Shown: piece by piece, positions 11,473 to 22,293 of the stretch
Layout: each line of letters starts with the position of its first letter
How positions within the stretch are numbered: the first letter of the stretch is position 1
Assembly (NCBI GenBank): GCA_950022295.1
Contig: OX465600.1
Coordinates: 200,227,782-200,291,781 of the forward strand
Length of the DNA stretch: 64,000 bases
Reading direction: 5' to 3'
From: Bromus sterilis
Taxonomy: Eukaryota; Streptophyta; Magnoliopsida; Poales; Poaceae
Made by a program: the position numbers and the translations under genes
The notes under the pieces: model-generated
What the model was told of the DNA's origin: nothing
The model's database searches: none
What the model saw: only the letters and a program-made list of their open reading frames with translations

Positions 11473-13980
11473 TCTCCCTCAATGTGGTCTTTGGTACTCC
11501 GAGTAATTTCTGGAAAGAAAAGATCACCTTTGAAGTGGTGGATTTTCCAAGTGCATACCATGCCCTACTCGGAAGACCAGCCTATGCAAAATTCATGGCC
11601 ATCCCCTGTTACGTCTATCTGAAACTAAAGATGCCTGGCCCGCACGGCGTGATCACTGTCTCAGGAGACTCCAAGCAAGCCGAAGAACTGCTGTAGAAGG
11701 GGTCCCTTATAGCTGACCAGCAAATGGCTGAGGTCGAGCTGGCCGAGTACAAAAAAGCCGCTGACTCATCCGACTTACTGCAACTAAAGAAGATATCTTC
11801 ATTCGAGTCAGTCGGAGAGACCAAGAGGGTACAGATACATCCCACAGATAAAGACAAATACACTAACATTGCAACCGATTTGGATCCCCAATAGGAACTC
11901 GAGCTCATCAACTTCCTCCGTGAGAATTGGGACATCTTCGCATGGAAGCCTGCCGATATGCCTGGAGTCCCAGGGGAGTTGGCCGAGCACAAGTTACACG
12001 GGGATCCGAAAGCAAGACCGGTGAAAGAGTCCCTCCGGCGGTTTTCCTCCGAGAAAAGGAAGGCCACCGGACAGGAGATATCTAGACTATTAGCATCTGG
12101 ATTCATTAGGGAAATCTTCCACTCCGAGTGGTTAGCAAATCCTGTAATGGTTCCGAAGAAAGATAAATCTTGGAGAACTTGTGGTTATTTCCGTCATATC
12201 AATAAAGTTTGTCCAAAAGACCATTTCCCTCTTCCTCGCATTGACCAGATTGTGTATTCCACATCGGGTTGCGAAAGATTATGTTTCCTCGATGCATACT
12301 CGGGTTACCATCAAATCCGACTATATGAAGGAGATGAGCTTAAAACAGCATTCATAACCCCATTCGGATGTTTTTTTTACATCACGATGCCATTCGGACT
12401 CAGAAACGTAGGCGCCACGTACTAATGCATGATGCAGAATTGCCTGATCTGGCAAATCGGCAGAAATGTGGAGGTCTACGTGGATGACATCGTGGTCAAG
12501 TCGGTTAAAGGAAGTAGTTTGCTAGCCGAATTAGCTGAAACTTTTCAGAGCCTCCGAGCCTACAACATCAAGCTCAATCCTAAAAAATGCGTTTTTGGTG
12601 TGCCAGCGGGGAAGCTACTCGGATTCATGGTCTCCGAGCGGGGGATAGAATCCAACCCGGAAAAAATCGCGGCAATTCAAAACATGAAGCCTCCCAAGCA
12701 GCTCCGAGACGTCCAAAAATTGACAGGTTGTCTCGCAGCACTCAGTAGGTTCATCTCCAGACTGGGAGAGAAAGCCCTACCTCTCTACCAGCTGATGAAA
12801 AAATCACCAAATTTCGTCTAGACGGAGGAAGCTCAAATGGCGTTTGAAGAACTCAAAAAGCAACTGTCAACTCGGCCGGTCCTGGCAGCACCTCAAGAAA
12901 AAGAGCCGCTCTTGTTATATATTGCAGCCACAAGCCGAGTGGTCAGCGTAGGTATAGTGGTGGAAAGAGAAGAACAAGGAAAGTCACAAAAGGTACAAAG
13001 ACCGGTGTACTTCATCTCCGAAGTCCTCACACCATCCAAGCAGAGATATCCCCACTACCAGAAGTTGGCAATGGGAACTTACTTGGCATCACAGAAGCTC
13101 ACACATTACTTCCAGGATCATTCTATCATAGTGGTCTCTGAAGCTCCCCTGGCAGAAATTATGAACAACAGATACTCAACAGGCAGAATAGAAAAATGGA
13201 GTTTGGACCTACTACCCTTTGACCTCAATTACCAAGCCAAAAAAGCAATCAAGTCGCAAGAACTGGTGGACTTCCTGGCCGAGTGGATTGAGGTCCAACA
13301 TCCCCCACAACCAATACCAGAGCATTGGACGATGTTCTTTGATGGGTCCAAGATGCTGCATGGAGCAGGGGCAGGGGTGGTACTGGTTTCACCAAGGAAG
13401 GACGAGATGAGATACGTCCTCCAAATCCATTTCCCAGCAACAAATAAAAAAGACGAGTAGGAAGCTCTTCTGTACGGCATGCGAATGGCCATTTCACTCG
13501 GAATCAGGAGACTTATGATATTCGGAGATTCAGACCTAGTAAGCAAGCAAGTAATGAAAGAGGGGGACATCCAGAGTCCAGCAATGACAACCTACTGTGT
13601 AGGAGTGTGAAAATTGGAGAAAAAATTTGATGGGCTGGAGCTCCATCACATTCCATGGGGTAAAAATCAGGCAGCAGATGACCTAACCAAGTTGGGTTCT
13701 ACCAGGGGTCAGATCCCGCCAGGGATTTACTTGGAGCACTTGCACTCTCCAACAGTCAAAGAAGATCCATTCCTAGAAGCCGATCCAGATATGCTGCCTG
13801 ACAAGAACATCCCCAACAAAGAAGATATACCCGCAGTAGTTGACATGGTGTTTGATGTGGAGGTCATTCCCCCCGAGTGGACACTTCCAATCCTTGCTTA
13901 TTTGAAAAATCAAGAGCTGTCTGACGATGAGATAGAAGCTAAGAAAATCGTCCGAAAATCTAAGTCTTACTCAGTGATCA
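11469..13980 (+). pseudogene. pol: R3 reverse transcriptase and RNase H, degenerate
   Basis: One frame continues from the C-terminal part of the protease (LLGRPAYAKF region, 11565) to about 13980. It is interrupted by stops near 11694, 11892, 12423, 12819, 13458 and 13608. RT motifs: FLDAYSGYHQI near 12287, FGLRNVGATY near 12396, then YVDDIVV at 12477-12497. RNase H begins MFFDGSKM (catalytic Asp at 13341) and has IFGDSDLV near 13520. The acidic residue before EALLYG falls at the stop at 13458, so this copy would not make active RNase H. Readthrough in R4, where these positions are open, confirms the frame. Confidence 0.85.
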
Positions 13981-15103
13981 ATGGGGAGTTACACAGAAAT
14001 AACATCACTCATGTCCCCATCGATGCATCTCCGAGGAGGAAGGCCGCTGCATCCTACAAGACATACATGCGGGAGATTGTGGCCACCATGCCTCAAGTCG
14101 GACGTTGGTGGCAAAATCTTTCCGAGCTGGTTTCTTCTGGCCCGAAGCCCTCAGCGATGCTCGGTACATCGTGTACCACTGTGAAGGCTGTCAGTTTTAT
14201 GCCAACCAGCCCCGCAAACCAGCCTCCGAACTGAAGACATTCCCCCTAGCCTGGCCATTCGCAGTATGGGAACTGGATATGATCGGACCACTCCGAACGG
14301 GCAAGCATGGTTTCATACTGGGGAACGCAGTAGACAAGTTTAAAAAATGGATAGAAGCAAAACCTATCAAGACCCTAGACTCCGCAACAGCAGTCAGCTT
14401 CATGCAAGGCATCATACATCGGTTTGGTGTTCCACATGACATCAATACCGATAATGGGTCGAATTTCAACTCGGCCGAATTCATGAAATTCTGTTGGACC
14501 AATGGTATTCAGGTCAACTTCGCCTCAGTCGCACACCCACAGACCAACGGCCAGGTCGAACGAGCAAACGGATTAATACTCAAAGGAATCAAGCCTCGGC
14601 TACTCCGAGAACTGAAGGAAGCGGCGGGTGCCTGGGTCGACAAACTCCCTTCGGTCTTGTGGGGATTGCGGACAACTCGCAATTGCTCAACTCGGTCAAC
14701 CCCTTTCTTCCTCATTTACGGTTCAGAAGCAGTTCTCCTGAGTGACCTTAAGCACAACGCCCCCCGCATAAGCCAGTACACAGAAGCCGAGGCCGAAGAA
14801 GCACGACAAGATGGTGTTGATCTCTTGGAAGAAGAGCGACACCTAGGCCTCACCCGCTCGGCGTTCTATCAGCAAGACCTTCGCCGATACCACGACCGAC
14901 ATGTCCGAGCTCGCTCATTTCAAGAGGGCGACATGGTACTTCGTATCAAGCAAACTTCGGACCACAAACTAGCTCCCCCATGGGAAGGCCCATATGTCAT
15001 CTCTAGAGTACTTCACAATGGGGCCTATCACCTGTACGATGTAACTAATATGATAGAAGAGCCTCATGCATGGAACGCCCAGTTATAGCGCCGTTTCTAT
15101 GCA
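13981..15103 (+). pseudogene. pol: R3 integrase, degenerate
   Basis: A frameshift near 14020 destroys the first His of the zinc-binding part; CEGCQ near 14180 survives. From 14105 the frame is open to 15086. Catalytic residues are Asp at 14276 (ELDMIGP), Asp at 14450 (TDNGSN) and Glu at 14558 (QVERAN), which gives D-35-E spacing. The C-terminal WEGPYVISRV region is present, and no chromodomain follows. A TAG at 15086 comes six codons before the family stop at 15101. Confidence 0.88.
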
Positions 15104-15179
15104 TGAGCACGCTTGTAAGATCTGAATAATATATTATGTCCTACACACAGTGTGGCTTGCTCAATCTGTTTTCCATTAC

Positions 15180-16650
15180 TACCAATCAAGTTCTCCATCC
15201 GAGCTGCGTAGCTCGGATGAGAACTTAGAAAACTTATTATAAGTGCCTACCAACGCCAACAGGCTTGGGGCAGCACAACATCATCTTCATTGAAGATCTT
15301 TTCTACAAGATCATCAATAGAATTTTTTTCTAAGTACTTTCAAGTCTCAGGAGACTTGGGGGCTGCTTCAAGCTATACAATCAGATTTTCCTCCGAGCTG
15401 CGCCAAGCTCGGACGAAAATCCCCAATCAGGTTCTCCATCCGAGCTGCGCGCAACGCAGACGAGAACTTAGAAAACTTATTATAAGTGCTTACCAACGCC
15501 CAACAGGCTTGGGGCAGCACAACATCATCTACATTGAAGATCTTGTCTACAAGATCATCAATAGAAAAAAATTCTAAGTACTTTCAAGTCTCAGGAGACT
15601 TGGGGGCTGCTTAAAGCTATCAAATCGGATTTTCTTCCGAGCTGCGCCCAGCTCGGACGAAAATCCCCAATAAGGTTCTCCATCCGAGCTGCACGCAGCT
15701 CGGTCGAGAACTTAGAAAACACATTATAAGTGCTTACCAACGCCCAACAGGCTTGGGGCAGCACAACATCATCTGTGTTGTAGATCTGGTCTACAAGATC
15801 ATCAATAGAAAAAATTTCTAAGTAATTTCAAGTCTCAGGAGACTTGGGGGCTTCTTAAAGCTATAAAATCGGATTTTCTTTCGAGCTGCGCCTAGCTCGG
15901 ACGAAAATCACCAATCAGGTTCTCCATCCGAGCTGCGCGCAGCTCGGACGAGAACTTAGAAAACTCATTATAAGTGCTTACCAACGCCCACCAGGCTTGC
16001 GCAACACAACGTAATCTGCATTGAAGATCTAGTCTACAAGATCATCAATAGAAAAATTTCTAAGTACTTTGAAGTCTTAGGAGACTTGGGGGCTGCTTAA
16101 AGCTATAAAATCGGATTTTCTTCCGAGCTGCGCCCAGCTCGGACGAAAATCAACAATCAGGTTTTTCTATCCGAGCTGTACGAAGCTCGGACGAGAACTT
16201 AGAAAACGTATTATAAGTGCTTACCAACGCCCAACAAGCTTGGGGCAGCACAACATCATCTGTATTGAGGATCTTGTCTACAAGATCATCAACAGAAAAA
16301 TTTTCTAAGTACTTTCAAGTCTTAGGAGACATGGGGGCTGCTGAAAGCTATAAAATAAGTTTTTCTTCCGAGCTGCGCCCAGCTCGGACGAAGACCCACC
16401 ATCAGATTATCTTTCCAAGCTGTGTGCAACTCGGACGAGGATCTAGAAAACACATTCTAAGTGCTTTCCAAAACCCACGAGGCTTGGGGAAGCACAACAT
16501 CACCTGCATTGAGGATCTTAGATCATCAATAGAAAATCTTCTAAGCACTCTCAAGGTCTCAGAAGACTTGGGGGCTACTTAAAGTTACCAAATCAGGTTT
16601 TCTACCGAAGTGTACGCAGCTTGGACGAGAACTTAGAAAATTCATAGAAG
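15180..16650 (+). repeat. R3 tandem array, about 243 bp unit, 6 copies
   Basis: The anchor GAGAACTTAGAAAAC recurs at 15219, 15462, 15707, 15950 and 16193, then in altered form at 16437 and 16627. Each unit holds two hairpins: CCGAGCTGCG/CGCAGCTCGG (a perfect 22 bp palindrome at 15927-15948) and GATCTTGT/ACAAGATC. Each also has an ACTTGGGGGCT motif like the polypurine tract. The array lies exactly between the 3' ends of integrase and of the antisense gene. R4 has a 197 bp version at the same place. Confidence 0.9.
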
Positions 16651-16834
16651 GATAAAACTAAGCATCGGCAGATAAATTCGTTTCCCACTAGGAAACAGAA
16701 TACGAGTTCATCAATAACACTCAAACATAGGAGTGCCCCGCCCTTGGATCACACAACATAACAGTGCAACTTATTACAGATCCACTCGGAATCCCGAGGC
16801 AAATTTCACACCAGTGTTTTTCACTATACTCCAC

Positions 16835-19800
16835 TCATTCCTCACCCGCCTCGTCGGACTCACTAGTTACACCAATTGACTCAACAAAGAAGTCAAGATC
16901 GGGCATCAAGGCAATTCGGCTAGCAGTTTCAGCATAACGCGAAAGGAAGGAGGTGCAACTCTGACCTTCTTTCGGACCACCACCGCCAACCCGCTCAAGA
17001 TTATGGACCCGCTCCGTAAAATGCGCTTTGGTCAAGGCCAGTGCGTAGTTCGCACCAATCCGCGCCGCAGAACGTTTCCAGCGCGCTAGTTGCTGAGGGG
17101 CCTCACGGAGGACGGGCACAACGGTGTCCAGCTTCACCCTGCTTCCGTCATCAGGCGACAACTTTCTCTTCAATGCCAGGGTAGCGCCCATGACTTCTTC
17201 AGCTAATTTCTTTGCTTTAGCGCACCTCATGGTCAGCAGACCCCGGGCCAGAGCAAATTCCGTCGTTATTGGCTTATAATTATCCCTTTTCATCATCTCG
17301 ACAAACTCAGCCATGCGCGCTTGCTCGGCCTCCGGGTCCGTCCCATAAGCTGCATCAATAGAGAAGATGAGTACACAACGAAAGAATCGGGAACATTCTC
17401 CCATCACAACTCAGATCACAAAACTCACCAGACAAGGTTTCACTGAAAACAACAAACCGCCCAGCGCAATATTCCTCCGCTGCCTTCACCGCCTTCCAAG
17501 TTGTTTCTAACTCGGCTTGATGTTTCTTTTCATCCTCGGCACGCAGCTCGGATAATTTCTCCAAGTAAGATTCCAGTTTCGTGATACAGGCTTCGTTCTC
17601 CTTCACCGCCTATTTGTAATGGTACAAACTTGTTTCCAGAGCCTTCTTCTCCTTGGCTCGCCTTTCAACTTGGTCTATCTCCTTCTTCATCTTTGCAACG
17701 AAATGATCATTCTCTTTAACCTTGGCATCAAAAGCTTTCTTCGCCGCTTCTGCAAACAGAGGTCAAAACGGATAAATAGGACGATGACATACACCAATAC
17801 AGGAACGCAAGGGTCCTTACCATTGTCTTCCGCATGCTGCTTCTTCAGTTTGTTGTGCTCTTCAAGCAGTTCCTCATACACACTCTTGGCAGCAGTGTTC
17901 TCCTCCTGCAACTTCACGAAGGCCGATCCAAGCTTGCATGCCTCCTATGAAGACGAAAGGAATACCATGCTGAAATAAATACCTCTTCTCAAAAGACTCC
18001 GAATAACTTCGCAAAGTTACTCGGAGCCTTGGGGGCTACACCCAGTGGGTGCACTAAGAAGTGCTCCCACTGGAAGTTCACTGAAATAAAAACCTCCTAT
18101 CAAAAGACTCCTAATAATTTCGCGAAGTTACTCGGAGCCTTGGGGGTTACACCCAGTGGGTGCACTAAGAAGTGCTCCCACTGGAAGTTCACTGAAATAA
18201 AAACCTCCTATCAAAAGACTCCGAATAACTTCGCGAAGTTACTCGGAGCCTTGGGGGCTACACCAAGTGGGTGCACTAAGAAGTGCTTCTACTATAAGTT
18301 CAGTGAAATAAAAACCTCCTATCAAAAGACTTCGAATAACTTCGCGAAGTTAATCGGAGCCTTGGGGGCTACACCCAGTGGGTGCACTAAGAAGTGTTCA
18401 CACAGGAAGTTCACTGAAATAAAAACATCCTATCAAAAGACTACAAATAACTTCGCAAACTTACTCGGAGCCTTGGGGGCTACACCCACTAGGTGCACTA
18501 AGAAGTGCCCCAAGCAAAGATTTCAAACCCGCAGAATAACAACAAAACGCCCAAAGGTCATTCTGACACCAAGTGGGTAGGAAAACTTACGTAAGTACTT
18601 ACGTGCATGTTGGACTTTACCAACTCGGCCTCGAACGCTAGCTCACGCAGCCGCAGCTCAAATTGAGTCGCCCTAACCAAAGACTACTTCAAACCACCAA
18701 CAATATCACTCTCCACTGGGGCACCGACCGGAATGGTTATTGAGACAGAAGGTCCATCCCCTTGAGCAGTCGCCGGGGCAACATGAATCTCCTTAGCAAC
18801 CTCCCCAACAGGAGCGTCAGGTGCGGGAGCTCGGGAACCAGACCCAGAGGACACTGTCCCCTCAGGAACAATCACCTCAGGAGGAGTGACCCTATCGGCG
18901 GCTCGCTCCGTAGCAATCCGCGTTGGTTCAGCAGTAGAGTCAACATCCATGTCTGCGGCAGATACAACAAACAATTAGAAGAGGGAAGACCACAGTGGTA
19001 GAAGCCTCAACAGAAACAGCAAAGAATTCTCACCAACGGCCGCAACGTCTTCTGGAATAGTGTTCATAACAGGAAAGTTAGTCACCTCGCAAGTACTGAC
19101 ATCCTCCAAAGCTTCAACCTCGGGATCCTCGATCCCAGGCAGCGACTCAGAACCATTTGGACGTACACTGCAAAATAAAACAGCTGAGGACGGGCTTGGG
19201 AAGCCAATACAGCGTTATATCATAAGGAAACCAATAGCATTACTTATGAACGGTCGTCAAACTATGCCTCGGGGGAGCAACCTTGGCCGGACCAGCTCCA
19301 GCCCCCTTGGCCTTGTCAACAACAGCACCCCCCGAGGGGTTAGCCTCTCGGCCCCCAAGCGTAACAAGCTTCTTCTTCTTCATAGGTGCAACCTTCCTAG
19401 AACTGAGGCTCCAGGGCGGAAGTTTACCGCTGCCCTCTTCGCCACTCGGAGTATGAGCCTTTTTACGGGACCGAGTAAGCCCTTCCTGGGCCGACTCGCG
19501 GTCCTTGTTGTTCTTGGAGCGTTGCTCGGACGCCGCCTGAGCCCGAGCCACCTCGGACTCCAGCTCCTCCCCCGCCTCAACTCCGACCCCCGCACCAGCA
19601 GTGCTATCTTCATCCTCCTCGGCAGGATGCTGCGGAGCCAGAGGAATAGGAAAATGGAACTGGAAAAAAATCCTAACATAAAATAAGGAAGACCGAGTTA
19701 GAACCAACAAGTAATACACATTCAAGACACATATGGCACAAGGTGGCATACCATGGTGGGAGGATTCTCGACGCTGAGAGGTCTCACTCAGCCAGTAGTC

Positions 19801-20630
19801 TGAAGACCTTGGGTCACGCTGGTTATTATTTTCATCTAGAGCTCAAATTCGTCCGGAGGCATCTCAGTGTTACTATAGCGGGTGTTGTCCTGTAACCCGG
19901 AATATGTCCACATTCCCCGAGCCCTGGCCTGGAGAGGCTGAATCTTCTGAACCACAAAGGTGGCTATCAGATCCATGGCGTCTAAACCATTTTTCTTCAG
20001 CCTGATCACTTCACGCATCAATGGGAGCACCTGCTCCTTATCAGCATTGGTGAGTCGGGGATTCCAACCCTGGGAAGAAGTTAGCCTAACGTCCGAGTAA
20101 GGAGGCAAGGTGCGCATCCCCTCGGCCACCTTGCAATAAAACCAACTGTTCTGCCAATTCTTGACAGAATCTGGCACACTAGAGGGAAAATACTGCACCC
20201 CTTGTTTCTTAGCCAAGAACAAGCTGCCGCATAGGTGATTGAACTCCACGCCACCACTCTCCCCAGACTTCTTCGCCTTTTGAGGCTTAATTGCGTATAT
20301 GCTACGGAAAAGGTGCCAGTGAGGCTCTATGCCTAAGAACCCCTCACAGAGGGTGAAGAAGCTAGAGAGAAGAGTAACAACATTGGGGACGATATGATGC
20401 AGCTGAGCACCCGTAAAAGCCAAGAAATCCAAGAAGAAGGGATGTGGGGGAAGAGAAAAACCACGGTCCACGTGCGAAAGTAAGAGGACCCTCTCACCGT
20501 CCCGTGGAGAAGGCTCGTCTTCCCCAGCCGCAGGAAGTCGACAACCTTTGCGGGGAACCAGGCCAGCATCCTGGTACCCTAGCAACATGTCCTCCGTCAC
20601 GATTGACGGAAGCCATTCCCCTGCAGACAT
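16835..20630 (-). pseudogene. R3 antisense gene, seven exons, PF04195-like plus coiled coil
   Basis: The proposed start is ATG at 20630-20628, about 190 bases after a TATA box. Exons on the minus strand: 20630-19752, 19659-19244, 19167-19034, 18952-18603, 17944-17821, 17749-17429, 17349-16835. All six introns are GT-AG and the phases join into one 912-residue frame. Exon 1 resembles the 'putative gypsy type transposon' domain found in grass retroelements (SFFTLCEGFLG, HLFRSIYAIKP). Exon 2 has acidic and KKKK-rich linkers. Exons 5-6 look like a coiled coil rich in K, E and A. Function is unknown. Stops break this copy at 19838-19836 (exon 1), about 18686 (exon 4) and about 17609 (exon 6), with no frameshift. 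The homologue in R4 supports every splice site. Extra antisense frames are known in Tat elements; the exon structure is my reconstruction. Confidence 0.82.
17985..18575 (+). repeat. 111 bp tandem array inside intron 4 of the R3 antisense gene
   Basis: TCGGAGCCTTGGGGG recurs at about 18021, 18132, 18243, 18354 and 18465, giving five units of 111 bp. Each unit carries CTTGGGGGCTAC, or a one-base variant, identical to the core of the R3 polypurine tract and on the same strand. The unit length is a multiple of three, which creates a 183-codon plus-strand frame of 37-residue repeats (18029-18580). R4 units are 112-113 bp, so that frame is not conserved. Confidence 0.88.
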
Positions 20631-20821
20631 GGTCTCGGTGGTGGAGGAAGGGCAGCGCGAGTGATGGCCTCCCAGGATGAGGCACGGGCGGCCGGCGAAG
20701 TTCCCCCGGCGGCGAACCCGAGTGAGCAAGAAAGAGGCGGAGCAAGAGAGAGAAGTGGGAGCGGCTACGTGGGGGGGGGGGAAATGAGCAGATCTTCCCC
20801 TAACCGAAGGGAAGGTGCGGT

Positions 20822-20827
20822 TTTATA
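20822..20827 (-). promoter_or_regulatory. TATA box of the R3 antisense gene
   Basis: The minus strand reads GGTATAAAACC, about 195 bases upstream of the proposed ATG. The R4 copy has CTATAAAAC about 200 bases upstream of its ATG. Conservation of motif and distance supports a real second promoter inside the element. Confidence 0.6.
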
Positions 20828-20830
20828 CCT

Positions 20831-21659
20831 CGAGGGGGCAACCGCCACACGTCAGATCCGCACCTCATCATGGGCCTGCCGGTTGCCCTCCCCATAAAAC
20901 TGCTCCACTTCCGCATAATCCCTCCCACTTTCCCACGAGCAGTTAATTATTATCTTATAAGACTGCCGTGGGAATGGACGAGACAGGCCCAAACAATGCG
21001 CCCACTTGTCTAGGCAAGAAGATTCTCTGACAAGGAAAGATCCTTTCTAAAAGACCGAATCTGATTTCGATTCGAAGCCCGAAACCACCTCAACTACTCG
21101 GAAGATACGAAGCATAACATACACCGACCAAACTCTCCGAGTATTCCATCACTCGGAAGAATTCACTAAGACACCGTGCCGACCGAGTAAGTTTTCACTC
21201 GGAAATACAACGAAGAGAACCACTTGGGGGTTTTCCGCAAAACGAAAAATCTTGCACCCAACTACTTGGGAAAAAACCCGAGTAATCAACTCGCTGGTGG
21301 CCCGTCTCTGACATAGAATGCCAGGTCCCCAGTAAGACCCGGCACAGGGGGTAAAGGATTAATGTCCCACGTGGCATGGCCTAGGACTCATTACGATGTC
21401 CTAGGACATTGAACTTTACAAATTTGGTTCATATGGAGTTTAAGGCATTTTACTCCGAGACACGCCTTCCGAGGCATCAGTCCACCTCTTCCGAGAGACG
21501 TTTGAGTGTCGCCAAATTTTTCCGCTAACCTGCCCAACTCATAATCGAGGGAAAAGTTCAAACATCAATAAATCCCTTCCGGGCCTCTTACTGAGTTTAA
21601 TCTTCGCGTACCTCAGAAAATCTGACAAATGTCAGCCGCCTCAATTACGAGCACCCGAA
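20831..21659. other. R3 upstream region of antisense gene, non-coding
   Basis: About 830 bp lie between the antisense TATA box and the polypurine tract. I see no coding capacity. Many ACTCGG/CCGAGT hexamers occur, for example near 21127-21210 and 21280. The R4 equivalent is 25576-26387. Confidence 0.6.
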
Positions 21660-21675
21660 AGCGCTTGGGGGCTAC
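21660..21675 (+). other. R3 polypurine tract
   Basis: AGCGCTTGGGGGCTAC directly precedes the 3' LTR start TGTCG at 21676. It would prime plus-strand DNA synthesis. Near-identical motifs recur in both tandem arrays. Confidence 0.8.
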
Positions 21676-22293
21676 TGTCGTGGTAATACTAAAGGCATAA
21701 CCCTAGGCAAGGGAAACCAAGGGATACCCTTAAGCCCTTGATTTTCCAAACACACCCAACAAAATAAGATCAGTAAAAACTTGGAGCATCAACGATCTCC
21801 GACTAACAGGTTACTCGGAGATCAGAAACCACTTTCGAGTACGCAGCTACTCGCAAGTCCAGCAAGATCCGAGTAGATCCGCACTCGGAAGAGATCGGCG
21901 AGCCATTCCTTACTCGGATGAGAGGAACGCAACGGACAGGAAGCATTCAAGACCGCGGGCGTTTCTCCTCCTTTATTAGTAGTAATGGGCAGACCGTTTT
22001 ATGCATTTAGTACGCATTTAATCCTGTAATCAAGACCCATTTAAGACCAAGGCATTAAGGGGCAAGGGCGCACTCTATATAGGCCTCCACCCTCCTTCGG
22101 CTGGGGCACGCGCAACTCTAGTCCTCATACTCTTGAGCAAGATCACGCCAGTGAGCGTGGGACAGGACTAAGGTTTTTATCTCTAAGGAGAGGCCTAACC
22201 TATATAATTTTCCCTGCGTCAACCACTCTACGTACAGATTCATTTAGCTCCTTTCATACCCCTATATCTATTTCCAGGATTATATCCCCGACA
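21676..22293 (+). repeat. R3 3' LTR (618 bp)
   Basis: It starts TGTCGTGG, ends CCCCGACA and is followed by GCTGA. It aligns with 8128-8738 over its whole length. Confidence 0.9.

Larger units (their letters stand above)
8128..22293 (+). mobile_element. R3: full-length Gypsy (Tat-type) retrotransposon with antisense gene
   Basis: It is 14,166 bp long and flanked by a perfect GCTGA duplication (8123-8127 and 22294-22298). Order: 5' LTR, tRNA-Lys-type primer site, gag, protease, RT, RNase H, integrase, 243 bp tandem array, antisense gene on the minus strand, polypurine tract, 3' LTR. RT-RNase H-integrase order places it in Ty3/Gypsy. The missing chromodomain and the extra gene between pol and 3' LTR point to the Tat lineage. 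All coding parts carry stops or frameshifts. The LTRs differ by about 6 percent by eye. Confidence 0.9.

Noticed and set aside
15180..16650. Regular repeats that could look like a CRISPR array
   Set aside because: The whole 243 bp unit repeats without unique spacers, in a plant retrotransposon.
18029..18580. 183-codon plus-strand frame made of 37-residue repeats
   Set aside because: It comes from the 111 bp array, whose unit length happens to be divisible by three. The R4 array has 112-113 bp units, so the frame is not kept.
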